From Solimonas sp964507195 (GTDB taxonomy: Bacteria > Pseudomonadota > Gammaproteobacteria > Nevskiales > Nevskiaceae), in contig CAZDPA010000012.1 in assembly GCA_964507195.1 (NCBI GenBank), positions 1-42,210 on the forward strand: a stretch of DNA of 42,210 nt, given 5' to 3'. Below the pieces are notes generated by a model. The model was not told where the DNA came from. It made no database searches and saw only the letters and a list, made by a program, of their open reading frames with translations. The number at the start of each line of letters is the position of its first letter. Within the stretch, counting starts at the first letter, position 1. Shown one piece after another: positions 32,601 to 39,290 of this stretch. A program made the position numbers and the translations under genes.

Positions 32601-32877
32601 TGAGCTGGCCGACATTGACCGCGTCGGTAGCGGCGGTGCCGGCGGCGACGTTGACGATGCGGCGCTGGTTGGTGGTTGAGCCCACCGATATCGTGTTGGC
32701 AACACTTGCGACCGACCCTTGGCCCAGTGCCACGCTGTTGGCGGCGGTCGCGGATGCGTCCGTACCCAGGGCTATGGCATCGACGCCCGCCGCGGCTACG
32801 CTGGAGTTGTTGCCGATGGCCATGCCGCGCGTCCCGCTCGCCGCCGGTTGCGTCCGTCGCCGAACTGCCGATGGCAA
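29632..32877 (-). CDS. Trimeric autotransporter adhesin, 3' part (head, stalk, YadA anchor)
   Basis: This frame carries the rest of the adhesin begun at 34279; its sense sequence starts about 32838, and the first ATG codons (32877, 32823) lack a ribosome site. Order on the minus strand: YadA-head 14-residue repeats (SSALGYLNDASGVNSTAVG type), a neck (NQRRIVNVDEGTLSATSTDA, then VNGSQLFATN, near 31300), a coiled-coil stalk to about 30440 made of units such as RVTTNESDIAQNIADIDALG with Asn in core positions, a second short head beginning FCGRGDAQGSINCGANS, a second neck near 30050 and the YadA anchor from about 29900, ending GVGFGVSW. The anchor forms the outer-membrane trimeric pore and the rest is a surface fibre. 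Unusual cysteine pairs occur at CTAGTGAGSLDC and CGRGDAQGSINC. The next gene overlaps the stop. Confidence 0.85.
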   Translation of the reverse strand: MPSAVRRRTQPAASGTRGMAIGNNSSVAAAGVDAIALGTDASATAANSVALGQGSVASVANTISVGSTTNQRRIVNVAAGTAATDAVNVGQLNAAIAGGICTAGTGAGSLDCGLGNTASGIDSTAVGRANSAAGVESTAVGVLNQANGLRGTALGHINVAGIAATAVGAGNRATATDSTAVGRANSASAASSSALGYLNDASGVNSTAVGNHNNASGGESSAVGSDNTASASLSTAVGHANTASGVRSAAFGTYSTAAGQDSLAIGNADSALNGARVGTGASNSIAIGRRTSVADDAANALAVGSVATASASGSTAVGFRATAGGVDSTALGFQNTAAQDQSSAVGYQNTALSTGSTAMGYDNEASGGFSTALGAPNTASGFGSSAVGGINAASGVGSSAIGTANRAEGIGSSAIGTYSSATADFALAIGTSATNESGGARVAAGATRGIAIGNNASVAAAGVDSIALGTGASATAANSVALGQGSVASVANTVSVGSSTNQRRIVNVDEGTLSATSTDAVNGSQLFATNQNVAANTAAINVLDGRVDTLEATVANTTTVVNGLDSRLDTAESGIAQNTADIGGLTMELGLLTTRVTTAEGDIDTLEVRTTANEAGIAQNAADITGLDLRLDTAETTILQNTSDIADLDTRVTVNEGDIDALEGRVTTNESDIAQNIADIDALGTRVTTAEDDIDALDGRVTTNENNIAQNTADIVQNTADIGALDTRVDTAEVEIDELQGRVTSVENEVDGIDSRLSSAETTIVQNTADIADLDVRVTRNEGEIAVLDQRVETAQGTADTALDLAEDTAAFCGRGDAQGSINCGANSIVEADAINGIAIGSNALVQSAGGIALGANATAVESNSVAIGSGAVAQSSVAVGTGAQALGTNTTAVGDNASATGEFAVAVGNNAQATADNSVALGNASVADEANTVSVGSAGNQRRVTNVAAGTNDTDAVNLNQMLTSDQQTLASAQRYTDVRFTELSVTIDELDTRLTQDLRQVRVRMDRVGAIGAAQVQASAAASALKGDTRIALGLGNMGGSEAMAIGLQQQVNDHSMLTFGGSFSGSENSVGVGFGVSW
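31361..31540. repeat. 180-bp internal repeat, copy A
   Basis: Closely matches 32654-32833 with scattered substitutions and no length change. It encodes the segment from QRRIVN back through the AIALGTGASATAANSVALG region of the adhesin head. The 1,293-base separation makes it a natural site for recombination or assembly collapse. Confidence 0.75.
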
Positions 32878-34279
32878 TGGAATGGTCGGCCGCCGCCGTG
32901 CTGTAGCCGCCTACTGCCGTCGCTCTGAAGCCCGTCACGCTGTTGCGATAACCAAAGGCGCTGCTGTCCTCACCATCCACCTCGTTGCGATAGCCAACGG
33001 CCGTGCTGTCGGGACCCGAGGCGACATTGCGATTGCCGACCGCGGTGGTGGCCCTGTTCAAAGCCTCGTTGCCCTCACCCAGGGCGAGCGCGTTCTCGCC
33101 TGCGGCTAAGGCATTGGTGCCCAGGGCGATGGCGTCCTCCCCATCGGCTTCGACCGAGGCATTGCGGCCAATGGCGATGCCGTTGGTAGCGCCGGCCGCG
33201 ACGCGCGCGCCGCTCGCCGCATCGGTCGAGTTGCCGATGGCCAGCGAGAAGTCGGCTCCGGCGGTGCTGAAAGAACCCACCGCCGTGCTGTTGGTACCTG
33301 TGGCCAAGTTGACGAGCCCGAAAGCACTGCTGCCGATCCCTGTCGCCTGGTTGGCGCGGCCGACCGCGCTGCTGTCGACGCCGCTCGCACCGTTGTTGTT
33401 GCCGACCGCGGTACTGGCCGCGCCGGTGGCGAAGTTCATGTGGCCAAGCGCGGAGGCGTTGTCCTGATTGGCGGTGTTGTCGAAGCCCACCGCGACACTG
33501 CGTTCGCCGCTGGCCAGGTTGCTCCAGCCCACCGCCGTGCTGGCGACGCCGGTGGCCCCGTTGCCGCTGCCGACTGCGGTGGCGTCCGGGGCGACGGCCG
33601 GGTCAGCCTGATTGCCGGCGATGTTGTCGAAACCGAAACTGCTGGTGCGCTGACCATAACTACGATTGTCGGTGCCGACCGCCGTCGAGTTTGCGCTCGT
33701 GGCCCAGCTGCCCGCCCCGAAGGCCTGGGAGCTTCCGCCGTTTGCGCGCGACTCGTGTCCGACCGCCGTGCTGCGCACGCCTGACGCAATCGTGCTCACA
33801 CCGACCGCCGTGCTGCGTTCGCCGGTGGCCTGGTTGCTGGCGCCGAAGGCGTTGCTGAATTGCTGCGTGGCCTGGTTGGCGTTGCCGAACGCGCTGCTGG
33901 ATCCGCCCGATGCCTGGTTGCCGAATCCGACCGCACTGGCATTCGTGTTGCTGGCGTTGTTGCCGTTACCGACGGCCGCGCTGCCGGCGCCGCCGGCTGA
34001 ATTGAAATGACCGCAGGCCAGGGCGTTCACACCAGCGCCGGTGCTGCTACCGGGACCGACGCCGATGAGCTCGCAAGTGCTGGCCTGCAGCTCGGGCGAG
34101 AAGGTCGCGAGAACCGCCAGCGCTATCGGCACCGCGAGCGTCTGAGTCCCGACCTTCGGCACTGCTCCCCGTTTCGTGGACGCCGAGCGGCCGGCGCCGG
34201 TCTGGCTGCTGGCGAGTTCGGATGTCACTACCATGCAGCGCAGTGCGCGGCTCCAGACGATCTTGAATGTGCGGTTCAT
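32246..34279 (-). CDS. Trimeric autotransporter adhesin, 5' part (ESPR signal and head)
   Basis: ATG 34279 has AAGGGGA about eight bases upstream. The first 24 residues (MNRTFKIVWSRALRCMVVTS and ELA) are an extended signal peptide region of the autotransporter type, followed by a basic linker and the hydrophobic core, with cleavage expected after about Ala66 (ELQA). The mature start has a Cys pair (STCELIGVG, ALACGHFN) and then about 400 residues of YadA-head repeats (ASGERSTAVG, ASGVRSTAVG, ATGIGSSAFG). In-frame adhesin sequence ends at SSATDATGG near 32846. After that the frame reads unrelated basic residues to 32246, because 14 bases are missing relative to the parallel head cassette. Continuation lies in the other frame (29632-32877). 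Combined, the adhesin would be about 1,550 residues. Confidence 0.85.
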   Translation of the reverse strand: MNRTFKIVWSRALRCMVVTSELASSQTGAGRSASTKRGAVPKVGTQTLAVPIALAVLATFSPELQASTCELIGVGPGSSTGAGVNALACGHFNSAGGAGSAAVGNGNNASNTNASAVGFGNQASGGSSSAFGNANQATQQFSNAFGASNQATGERSTAVGVSTIASGVRSTAVGHESRANGGSSQAFGAGSWATSANSTAVGTDNRSYGQRTSSFGFDNIAGNQADPAVAPDATAVGSGNGATGVASTAVGWSNLASGERSVAVGFDNTANQDNASALGHMNFATGAASTAVGNNNGASGVDSSAVGRANQATGIGSSAFGLVNLATGTNSTAVGSFSTAGADFSLAIGNSTDAASGARVAAGATNGIAIGRNASVEADGEDAIALGTNALAAGENALALGEGNEALNRATTAVGNRNVASGPDSTAVGYRNEVDGEDSSAFGYRNSVTGFRATAVGGYSTAAADHSIAIGSSATDATGGERDARHGHRQQLQRSRGGRRCHSPGYGRIRDRRQQRGTGPRVGRKCCQHDIGGLNHQPAPHRQRRRRHRRYRRGQCRPAQRRHRRRHLHRRHWRGLPRLRPWQHRQWHRQHRSRPRQLSRGGRKHGSRRAEPGQRVAGHGAGPHQRRRDRCHGRWRGQPGYRHRLHGGRARQLGQCGQQQCAGLPERRQRCEQHRRG
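32654..32833. repeat. 180-bp internal repeat, copy B
   Basis: Partner of 31361-31540. The adhesin frameshift (32827-32839) sits at the right-hand edge of this copy. Confidence 0.75.
32827..32839 (-). other. Frameshift site in the adhesin head
   Basis: Between the conserved glycine codons of GG and the MAIGNN segment there are 13 bases. The equivalent cassette near 31534-31560 has 27 bases, encoding ARVAAGATR. The 14-base shortfall moves the reading frame. It could be a real inactivating or phase-variable deletion, or a collapse in assembly of a repetitive gene. Confidence 0.75.
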
Positions 34280-34290
34280 TGCAGTCCCCT

Positions 34291-34357
34291 TGCGTTTAAT
34301 GCGTGAACGCAAGAATCCGCCAGACCCGCTGCGGCGAATATCCGTGAGTAGGACTAC
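34291..34357 (-). promoter_or_regulatory. Upstream region of the adhesin operon
   Basis: TGCGTT (34291-34296) and AACGCA (34306-34311) form a hairpin in the probable leader, directly upstream of the ribosome site. Further up is a dyad GTAG-GA-CTAC (34348-34357) inside an AT-richer stretch that reads GTAGTCCTAC then GGATATTC on the coding strand. This is a plausible binding site for a regulator, possibly the coupled pseudo-receiver protein; no -35/-10 pair is convincing. Confidence 0.3.
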
Positions 34358-34397
34358 GACTTTGGTACTAGCCCGAAAGCGGGGTCAGGGCTGAAGC

Positions 34398-34464
34398 CGT
34401 AGCCCGGACGAAGTCCGGGAGCACACTGGCTGGATGAAAAGCCCCCGGGTTGCACCCGGGCTAC
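34398..34464. repeat. REP-type inverted pair
   Basis: GTAGCC (34398-34403) and GGCTAC (34459-34464) bound two perfect hairpins: CCCGGAC-GAA-GTCCGGG (34403-34419) and CCCGGGT-TGC-ACCCGGG (34444-34460). The GTAGCCCGG/CCGGGCTAC pattern is a widespread class of extragenic palindrome in high-GC gammaproteobacteria. It lies just past the DUF4336 stop and may help end that transcript. Confidence 0.7.
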
Positions 34465-34481
34465 TGCTACTGCTGCCGCAG

Positions 34482-35162
34482 CTACATCAGCCAGCGCAGC
34501 GCGCGTTCGATGACTTGGTGCGCGTCGCTGTCGATGTTGTTGCCGTGGGCGACCAGCACGCGCTCGAACGGCAGGTCGAGGATGCGCTTCATCGACAGTC
34601 GCGCCTTGCTGCGCCTGACGTACATCATGCGCAACAGCGGATGCCAGCCGACGCGGCCATAGATGCCGCCGAGCTTGAGATACCACCGGGTCGGCGCGTG
34701 TTCGGCGTGCGAGAAATTCTCGACGAGGTCGGCGGTGATCAGTGTCTTTGTTGCCTTGTGGAACAGCACGGTTTCCTTCAGCAGGCTGCCGTCGATCGTG
34801 ATCGCGACGAGATCCGCGGCCAGCTCCGGTGGCAGCGTCTCGCCGAACACGCAGTCAAAGCGCAGGTCCTTGCGCTTGCGGTGCAGCGCCTCCGGCCCAT
34901 GTAGCTTCGCGGTCGGCCAGGCGGCGAGGGCGCTGCCGGCATGCAGGTGATGGAAGAGATTGGGGCAGACGACGTGCTGCACTGGTCCCAGCGCATCGAT
35001 GGCCGCCGTGAGTTCCGGCGTGATCGCAATCGGTGAGTGCAGCAGCAGCCCGCCACCGGATAACCGCACGATGGTCATCTGCGTGCCGATATGCAGGCCA
35101 ACGAAAGTCTGCGGCGCGCGCACGGTCCAGAGCTTGTCGGCCACCGCGATCAAAGTATTCAC
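34482..35162 (-). CDS. DUF4336 protein (metallo-beta-lactamase-like)
   Basis: 226 residues from GTG 35162, chosen because AGGAG lies eight bases upstream; an upstream in-frame start at 35201 has none. The sequence has the DUF4336 layout: NTLIAVADKLWTVRAPQTFV, LLLHSPIAITPEL, PNLFHHLHAGSALAAWPTAKLHGP, HKATKTLITADLVENF and VLVAHGNNI. The fold is related to metallo-beta-lactamases, with His in NLFHHLH, Asp in TADLVENF and His in VAHGNNI in ligand-like places, though the HxHxDH motif is incomplete. The function of the family is unknown. It is divergent from the DMT transporter gene. Confidence 0.82.
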   Translation of the reverse strand: MNTLIAVADKLWTVRAPQTFVGLHIGTQMTIVRLSGGGLLLHSPIAITPELTAAIDALGPVQHVVCPNLFHHLHAGSALAAWPTAKLHGPEALHRKRKDLRFDCVFGETLPPELAADLVAITIDGSLLKETVLFHKATKTLITADLVENFSHAEHAPTRWYLKLGGIYGRVGWHPLLRMMYVRRSKARLSMKRILDLPFERVLVAHGNNIDSDAHQVIERALRWLM

Positions 35163-35211
35163 AACATTCTCCTGAATTCCGGATGGCGGTTTGCGCGGCA
35201 AGCCTAACCGA

Positions 35212-35241
35212 CTGCCACCGCAAATGTTCCGCGGTTATGCT
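35212..35241 (+). promoter_or_regulatory. Promoter of the DMT transporter gene
   Basis: CTGCCA (35212-35217) and TATGCT (35236-35241) are spaced by 18 bp. The -10 box ends six bases before ATG 35248 and there is no ribosome site, which predicts a leaderless mRNA. Confidence 0.4.
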
Positions 35242-35247
35242 CTGCGA

Positions 35248-36174
35248 ATGGGGAATTCAACAGGGCAGATACCGGTGGCGACTGCGCCGGAAGCGCATTC
35301 GTTTCGCGGCATCCTGCTGTTCATGCTCGGGACGCTGCTGTTCGCCTGCATGGACAGCACGACCAAGTATCTCGTCCAGCACTATGAGGCACCGCTGGTC
35401 GTCGCGGTGCGCTACATCGTCAACGCGCTGCTGATGGTCGTCCTGCTGACACCGACGCACGGTAGAAAGCTGGTGCGGACGCAGCGTACCGGCCTGGTGC
35501 TGGTCCGCGCCGCCTGCCTCGCCGGCGCGTCGGTGTTCGTGGCGCTGGCGCTGCAGCGCATGCCGGTCGCGGAGGCCACGGCGACCCTGTTCCTGTCGCC
35601 GCTGCTGGTCGTGCTGATCTCAGGGCCGCTGCTTGGCGAAGCGCCGGGTGTGGCCGGCTGGATTGCGGCGATCGCCGGTTTCGTCGGCATCCTGCTGATC
35701 GCGCATCCGGGTGCCGACCTCGATCCGGTCGGCACCACGCTCGCGCTGTGTGCGGCGCTGCTCACGGTCGGCTATCAGCTGCTGTCGCGCGTGCTCGCGA
35801 CGACCGAGGACACCGTGCCGATGCTGTTCTACACGGCGCTGGTCGGGGCCATCGCGTTCGGCGCGTTCCTGCCCTGGTCATGGGGCGGTGCGGCACCGAC
35901 GTCATTGCAGGTCTTGCTGTTCTTCGGCATCGGCGCAATGGGTGGACTCGGACATTTCCTGTTCACCGCGGCGCATCGCCAGGCGCCGGCGTCGATCCTC
36001 GCGCCGATGATGTACGCGCAGCTGGTCTGGGCGTGCCTGCTGGGCTGGGCCGTGTTCGGTCACGTTCCGGCGGGCATGAGCATCGCCGGCATGTGCGTCG
36101 TGGCCGCATCCGGAATCCTGGTGGCGCTGAAGTCGCGCTTCAGTCGCAAGGTACTGGCGGCGCCGATCGAGTGA
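35248..36174 (+). CDS. DMT superfamily (EamA) transporter
   Basis: 308 residues with ten predicted membrane helices in two EamA halves: the first from RGILLFMLGTLLFACMDSTT, the second from PMLFYTALVGAIAFGAFLP. The family signatures VALALQRMPVAEATATLFLS and ASILAPMMYAQLVWACLLG are at the ends of the halves. Members export amino acids, nucleosides or other metabolites across the inner membrane; the substrate is not evident. ATG 35248 has no ribosome site but has a promoter-like -10 box six bases upstream. An alternative ATG is at 35224. The GMC gene follows 58 bases after the stop. Confidence 0.88.
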   Translation: MGNSTGQIPVATAPEAHSFRGILLFMLGTLLFACMDSTTKYLVQHYEAPLVVAVRYIVNALLMVVLLTPTHGRKLVRTQRTGLVLVRAACLAGASVFVALALQRMPVAEATATLFLSPLLVVLISGPLLGEAPGVAGWIAAIAGFVGILLIAHPGADLDPVGTTLALCAALLTVGYQLLSRVLATTEDTVPMLFYTALVGAIAFGAFLPWSWGGAAPTSLQVLLFFGIGAMGGLGHFLFTAAHRQAPASILAPMMYAQLVWACLLGWAVFGHVPAGMSIAGMCVVAASGILVALKSRFSRKVLAAPIE

Positions 36175-36221
36175 TGCTTACCGGGGCAAGACATCTGCAC
36201 GGAAATCCGTGTCTGACGACG

Positions 36222-36227
36222 TAAAAT
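36222..36227 (+). promoter_or_regulatory. -10 box of the GMC oxidoreductase gene
   Basis: TAAAAT matches the -10 consensus at five of six positions, five bases before ATG 36233. No good -35 and no ribosome site are seen, consistent with leaderless translation. Confidence 0.35.
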
Positions 36228-36232
36228 AGCGA

Positions 36233-37849
36233 ATGAAAGAATTCGGCAGCTACGACTACATCATCGTCGGCGGTGGCACCGCCGGCTGCGCACTGGCCAA
36301 CCGCCTGTCGCAGGATCCGGACGTCTCGGTGCTGCTGCTCGAAGCCGGCGGCAAGGACGACTGGATCTGGATCCACATTCCGGTCGGCTATCTGTACTGC
36401 ATCGGCAATCCGCGCACCGATTGGTGCTACCGCACGCAAGCCGAAGAAGGCCTGGGCGGGCGCTCAATCCTGTATGCGCGCGGACGCGTGCTTGGCGGCA
36501 GCTCGTCGATCAACGCGATGATCTACATGCGTGGCCAGACCCGCGACTACGACGAATGGGCGCGCCTCAGCGGCGACGATTCCTGGCGCTGGGACCATGT
36601 GTTGCCGCTGTTCAAGCGCAGCGAAGATCACTGGCGCGGTGGCGACGCGCACCACGGCAGTGGCGGAGAACTGCGCGTCGAGGAACAGCGCCTGCGCTGG
36701 GACATTCTCGACCGTTTCGCCGATGCCGCGGAGCAGGCCGGGATTCCGCGCACCAGGGACTTCAACACCGGCGACAACACCGGCTCCGGAAAATTCGAAG
36801 TCACGCAGCGCCGCGGCGTGCGCTGGAATGCGGTCAAGGCCTTTCTGCGGCCTGCACTCAAGCGGCCCAACCTGCGCATCGTCACCGGCGCGCTGATCGA
36901 CAGGCTCAGCTTCGAAGGTTCGCGCGTCAGCGGCGTGGAGTTTTCGCTGGGCGGTGAAACGCTGCGGGCGTCTCCACGGATCGAGACGGTGCTCGCGGCA
37001 GGATCGATCGGTTCGCCGGCAATCCTGCAGCGCTCGGGCATCGGCGATGCCGCAAAGCTGGCGACGCTGGGCATCGCGACGAAGGTCGATCTGCCCGGCG
37101 TCGGCGCGAACCTGCAGGATCATCTGCAACTGCGCTCGATCTATCAGGTCGAAGGCATCCGCTCGCTCAACCTGCTCGCCAACAGCCGCTTCGGCCAGAT
37201 GCTGATGGGCATGGAATACATGTGGCGTCGTGGTGGACCGCTGAGCATGGCACCGAGCCAGCTCGGCGTATTCACGAAATCCGATCCGTCGCAGCCGACG
37301 CCGAACCTCGAATACCACGTGCAGCCGCTGTCGCTCGACAAGTTCGGCGATCCGCTGCATCGCTTTCCGGCGTTCACCGCCAGCGTCTGCGCCTTGCGGC
37401 CGACCTCGCGCGGCAGCGTCGCGATCGTCTCGCGCAATGCCGCCGATGCGCCGCACATCGCGCCACGCTATCTGTCGACCGAAAGCGACCGCAAGGTCGC
37501 TGCCGATGCCTTGCGTCTGACGCGGAGCATCGTCGCCATGCCGGCACTCGCGCCGTACAAGCCCAGGGAACACCTGCCGGGACCGCAGTACCAGAGCGAC
37601 GACGAACTTGCGCTGGCTGCCGGGCTTGTCGGCACGACCATCTTCCATCCGGTCGGCACCTGCAGGATGGGACGTGCGGATGACGCCAGCGCTGTGGTCG
37701 ACACACGTTTGCGCGTGCGTGGCATCAGCGGTCTGCGTATCGCCGATGCCTCGATCATGCCGACCATCACCTCGGGCAACACCAATGCGCCGACGCTGAT
37801 GATCGCGGAGAAGGCGGCGGGAATGATCCGCGAGGACAGACGCGGCTGA
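36233..37849 (+). CDS. GMC family FAD oxidoreductase
   Basis: 538 residues, typical for choline dehydrogenase-like enzymes. Landmarks: FAD-binding GGGTAG (about 13-18) with LLLEAGG, PROSITE-like GRVLGGSSSINAMIYMRGQ, second signature LAAGSIGSPAILQRSGIG, catalytic His472 in FHPVGTCRMG and Asn516 in TSGNTNAPT. These support a functional alcohol-oxidising flavoenzyme in the cytoplasm. No signal peptide is present. Substrates in this family include choline, polyethylene glycols and aliphatic or steroid alcohols; none can be chosen. It may be co-expressed with the upstream transporter, but has its own -10 box. Confidence 0.92.
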   Translation: MKEFGSYDYIIVGGGTAGCALANRLSQDPDVSVLLLEAGGKDDWIWIHIPVGYLYCIGNPRTDWCYRTQAEEGLGGRSILYARGRVLGGSSSINAMIYMRGQTRDYDEWARLSGDDSWRWDHVLPLFKRSEDHWRGGDAHHGSGGELRVEEQRLRWDILDRFADAAEQAGIPRTRDFNTGDNTGSGKFEVTQRRGVRWNAVKAFLRPALKRPNLRIVTGALIDRLSFEGSRVSGVEFSLGGETLRASPRIETVLAAGSIGSPAILQRSGIGDAAKLATLGIATKVDLPGVGANLQDHLQLRSIYQVEGIRSLNLLANSRFGQMLMGMEYMWRRGGPLSMAPSQLGVFTKSDPSQPTPNLEYHVQPLSLDKFGDPLHRFPAFTASVCALRPTSRGSVAIVSRNAADAPHIAPRYLSTESDRKVAADALRLTRSIVAMPALAPYKPREHLPGPQYQSDDELALAAGLVGTTIFHPVGTCRMGRADDASAVVDTRLRVRGISGLRIADASIMPTITSGNTNAPTLMIAEKAAGMIREDRRG

Positions 37850-37869
37850 GCCCAGCCTGACAATTGGGC
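37850..37869. terminator. Weak hairpin between convergent genes
   Basis: GCCCA (37850-37854) and TGGGC (37865-37869) can pair around a ten-base loop immediately after the GMC stop. There is no T tract. Confidence 0.3.
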
Positions 37870-37954
37870 GATCCGTTCAGGGGTTTGAGTGAAATGCGGC
37901 GACAGCGGTACTGATCAACCCGCGATGCTGTTTAAGGCTACGCTATAGGGAACT

Positions 37955-39193
37955 TCAGCCCTTGATGGCGAAATCCCGGCTCTGCAGCGGTACGTGGTCC
38001 GATCCCAAGCAGAGGACGCGCAGCTTGTTGAGCAGGCCTGGGTTGTGGCGAAGCTCGTACAGCAGCTGCGCGCAGCCGGCCAGCGCTAGGCGCAGCGGAT
38101 TCATGTAGAGGGTGGGGCGGCCTTCCAACCCGGTGAGCGGGCGGTACTCGGTCAGCGGGCGGAAGCTGCCAAACACCCGATCCCAGATGAACCCCATGCC
38201 GCCGCCGAGATTGACGAGATTGCCGTGCCGGCCGTTCTCGGCGGGCTCGGAGGAATGGTGCAGGTAGTGATACGGCCCTTCCGACACCAGCACGCTCAGC
38301 CAGCGAACGAAGCGATTGCGCCGCGCGTGGTGGTACAGCGCACCCTGGTGGCTGAAGGTGGTCGCCCAGGCGGCGATCAGCTTGTAGACGATGATGTAGC
38401 CGACGACGCTGGCGATGTCGCTAGTGATGAGCTTGGCAATCGCGGCGAAGACGAACACATACAACGGTGCCGCGACCAGGAACAGCGGGAAGGCAAAGAA
38501 CACCGCCTGCGTCGCCGGCTGAATCAGTTCCGGTGTCATGTGGTGGGTGCGGTGGAACAGCAGCCAGAACAACCGGCTCTCGTGCGAGATGCGGTGCGCC
38601 CAGTAGTGGAAGAAGCCGCCGATGTTGACGATCAGCAGGAAGGCCAGCCAGGCCGGCACGTCGAGCAGGGTGGGAACGCGCCCGGCCTGCACGCGCGTCC
38701 ATTGCAGTGCGTCGCCGAACCAGCTGCCGGCTTCCATGAACCCGAAGCCCAGTGCCCGGCCCGGCGTCGCGATCGCCAGCAGTGTCAGGGCGATGCCGAG
38801 CGCGTTGAGGCTGTTGAGGCCGAAGAAGGTGACCAGCTGCTGCAGGGGATAGGGCTGCTGGAACGCCGCGGGGTAGTGCAGGTAGCCGGCGATGATGATG
38901 CCGGCGGTGGCTGCGAGGTTGAGCAGTACCAGCAGCAGGAAGCCGATCTGCTGGAGGCTGTAGCCCGGCCGCGCGGGATTACCCAGCTGCTGCCAGAACT
39001 GGCGCAGCGGCAGCAGCGTCCAGTCGTCGCCGAGGCCGGGGCCGAGATAGGCGACGTACTGCGTCCAGCCCAGGAAGCTCAGCGCGAACCACAGGGCGAA
39101 CAGCAGTACAAAGCCGGTCCCCCAGCGGCGGTGCCGCTCGGGGACCTGCGGTATCTCGCCCTCCCAGAGGGCGGCCAGTCGGGACCTGGGCAT
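37955..39193 (-). CDS. Sterol desaturase/fatty acid hydroxylase family membrane protein
   Basis: 412 residues, with about seven hydrophobic spans. The di-iron histidine clusters of the family are present: H196-YWA-H200 with H204, H214-RT-H217-H218, and C-terminal H282, H288-H289 and the HYLHH box (about 309-313). The family inserts oxygen or a double bond into lipids or sterol-like substrates in the membrane. The N-terminal 110 residues add extra membrane helices, and the C-terminus has a short soluble tail. It is divergent from a TetR gene over a region with repeated GACT/AGTC sequences, so repression by that TetR protein is likely. The physiological substrate is unknown. Confidence 0.9.
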   Translation of the reverse strand: MPRSRLAALWEGEIPQVPERHRRWGTGFVLLFALWFALSFLGWTQYVAYLGPGLGDDWTLLPLRQFWQQLGNPARPGYSLQQIGFLLLVLLNLAATAGIIIAGYLHYPAAFQQPYPLQQLVTFFGLNSLNALGIALTLLAIATPGRALGFGFMEAGSWFGDALQWTRVQAGRVPTLLDVPAWLAFLLIVNIGGFFHYWAHRISHESRLFWLLFHRTHHMTPELIQPATQAVFFAFPLFLVAAPLYVFVFAAIAKLITSDIASVVGYIIVYKLIAAWATTFSHQGALYHHARRNRFVRWLSVLVSEGPYHYLHHSSEPAENGRHGNLVNLGGGMGFIWDRVFGSFRPLTEYRPLTGLEGRPTLYMNPLRLALAGCAQLLYELRHNPGLLNKLRVLCLGSDHVPLQSRDFAIKG

Positions 39194-39205
39194 GCCTGGT
39201 TCATC

Positions 39206-39256
39206 TCGCTGTCTGTTTAGTCAGCGAAACATCTCACAGACTAGTCAGTCAGTCAA
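39206..39256. promoter_or_regulatory. Divergent control region with GACT/AGTC repeats
   Basis: An inverted pair TCGCTG (39206-39211) and CAGCGA (39222-39227), a direct repeat TAGTCAG at 39218-39224 and 39242-39248, the palindrome GACTAGTC (39239-39246) and further AGTC units to 39254 fill the intergenic region. On the minus strand TTGACT (39251-39256) is a good -35 for the desaturase gene, with a weak -10 (GATGTT) 17 bp away. The clustering suits a TetR operator that covers both promoters. Confidence 0.55.
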
Positions 39257-39290
39257 ATGCTAGGATGATGACATCCCATGGAGCTGGATC

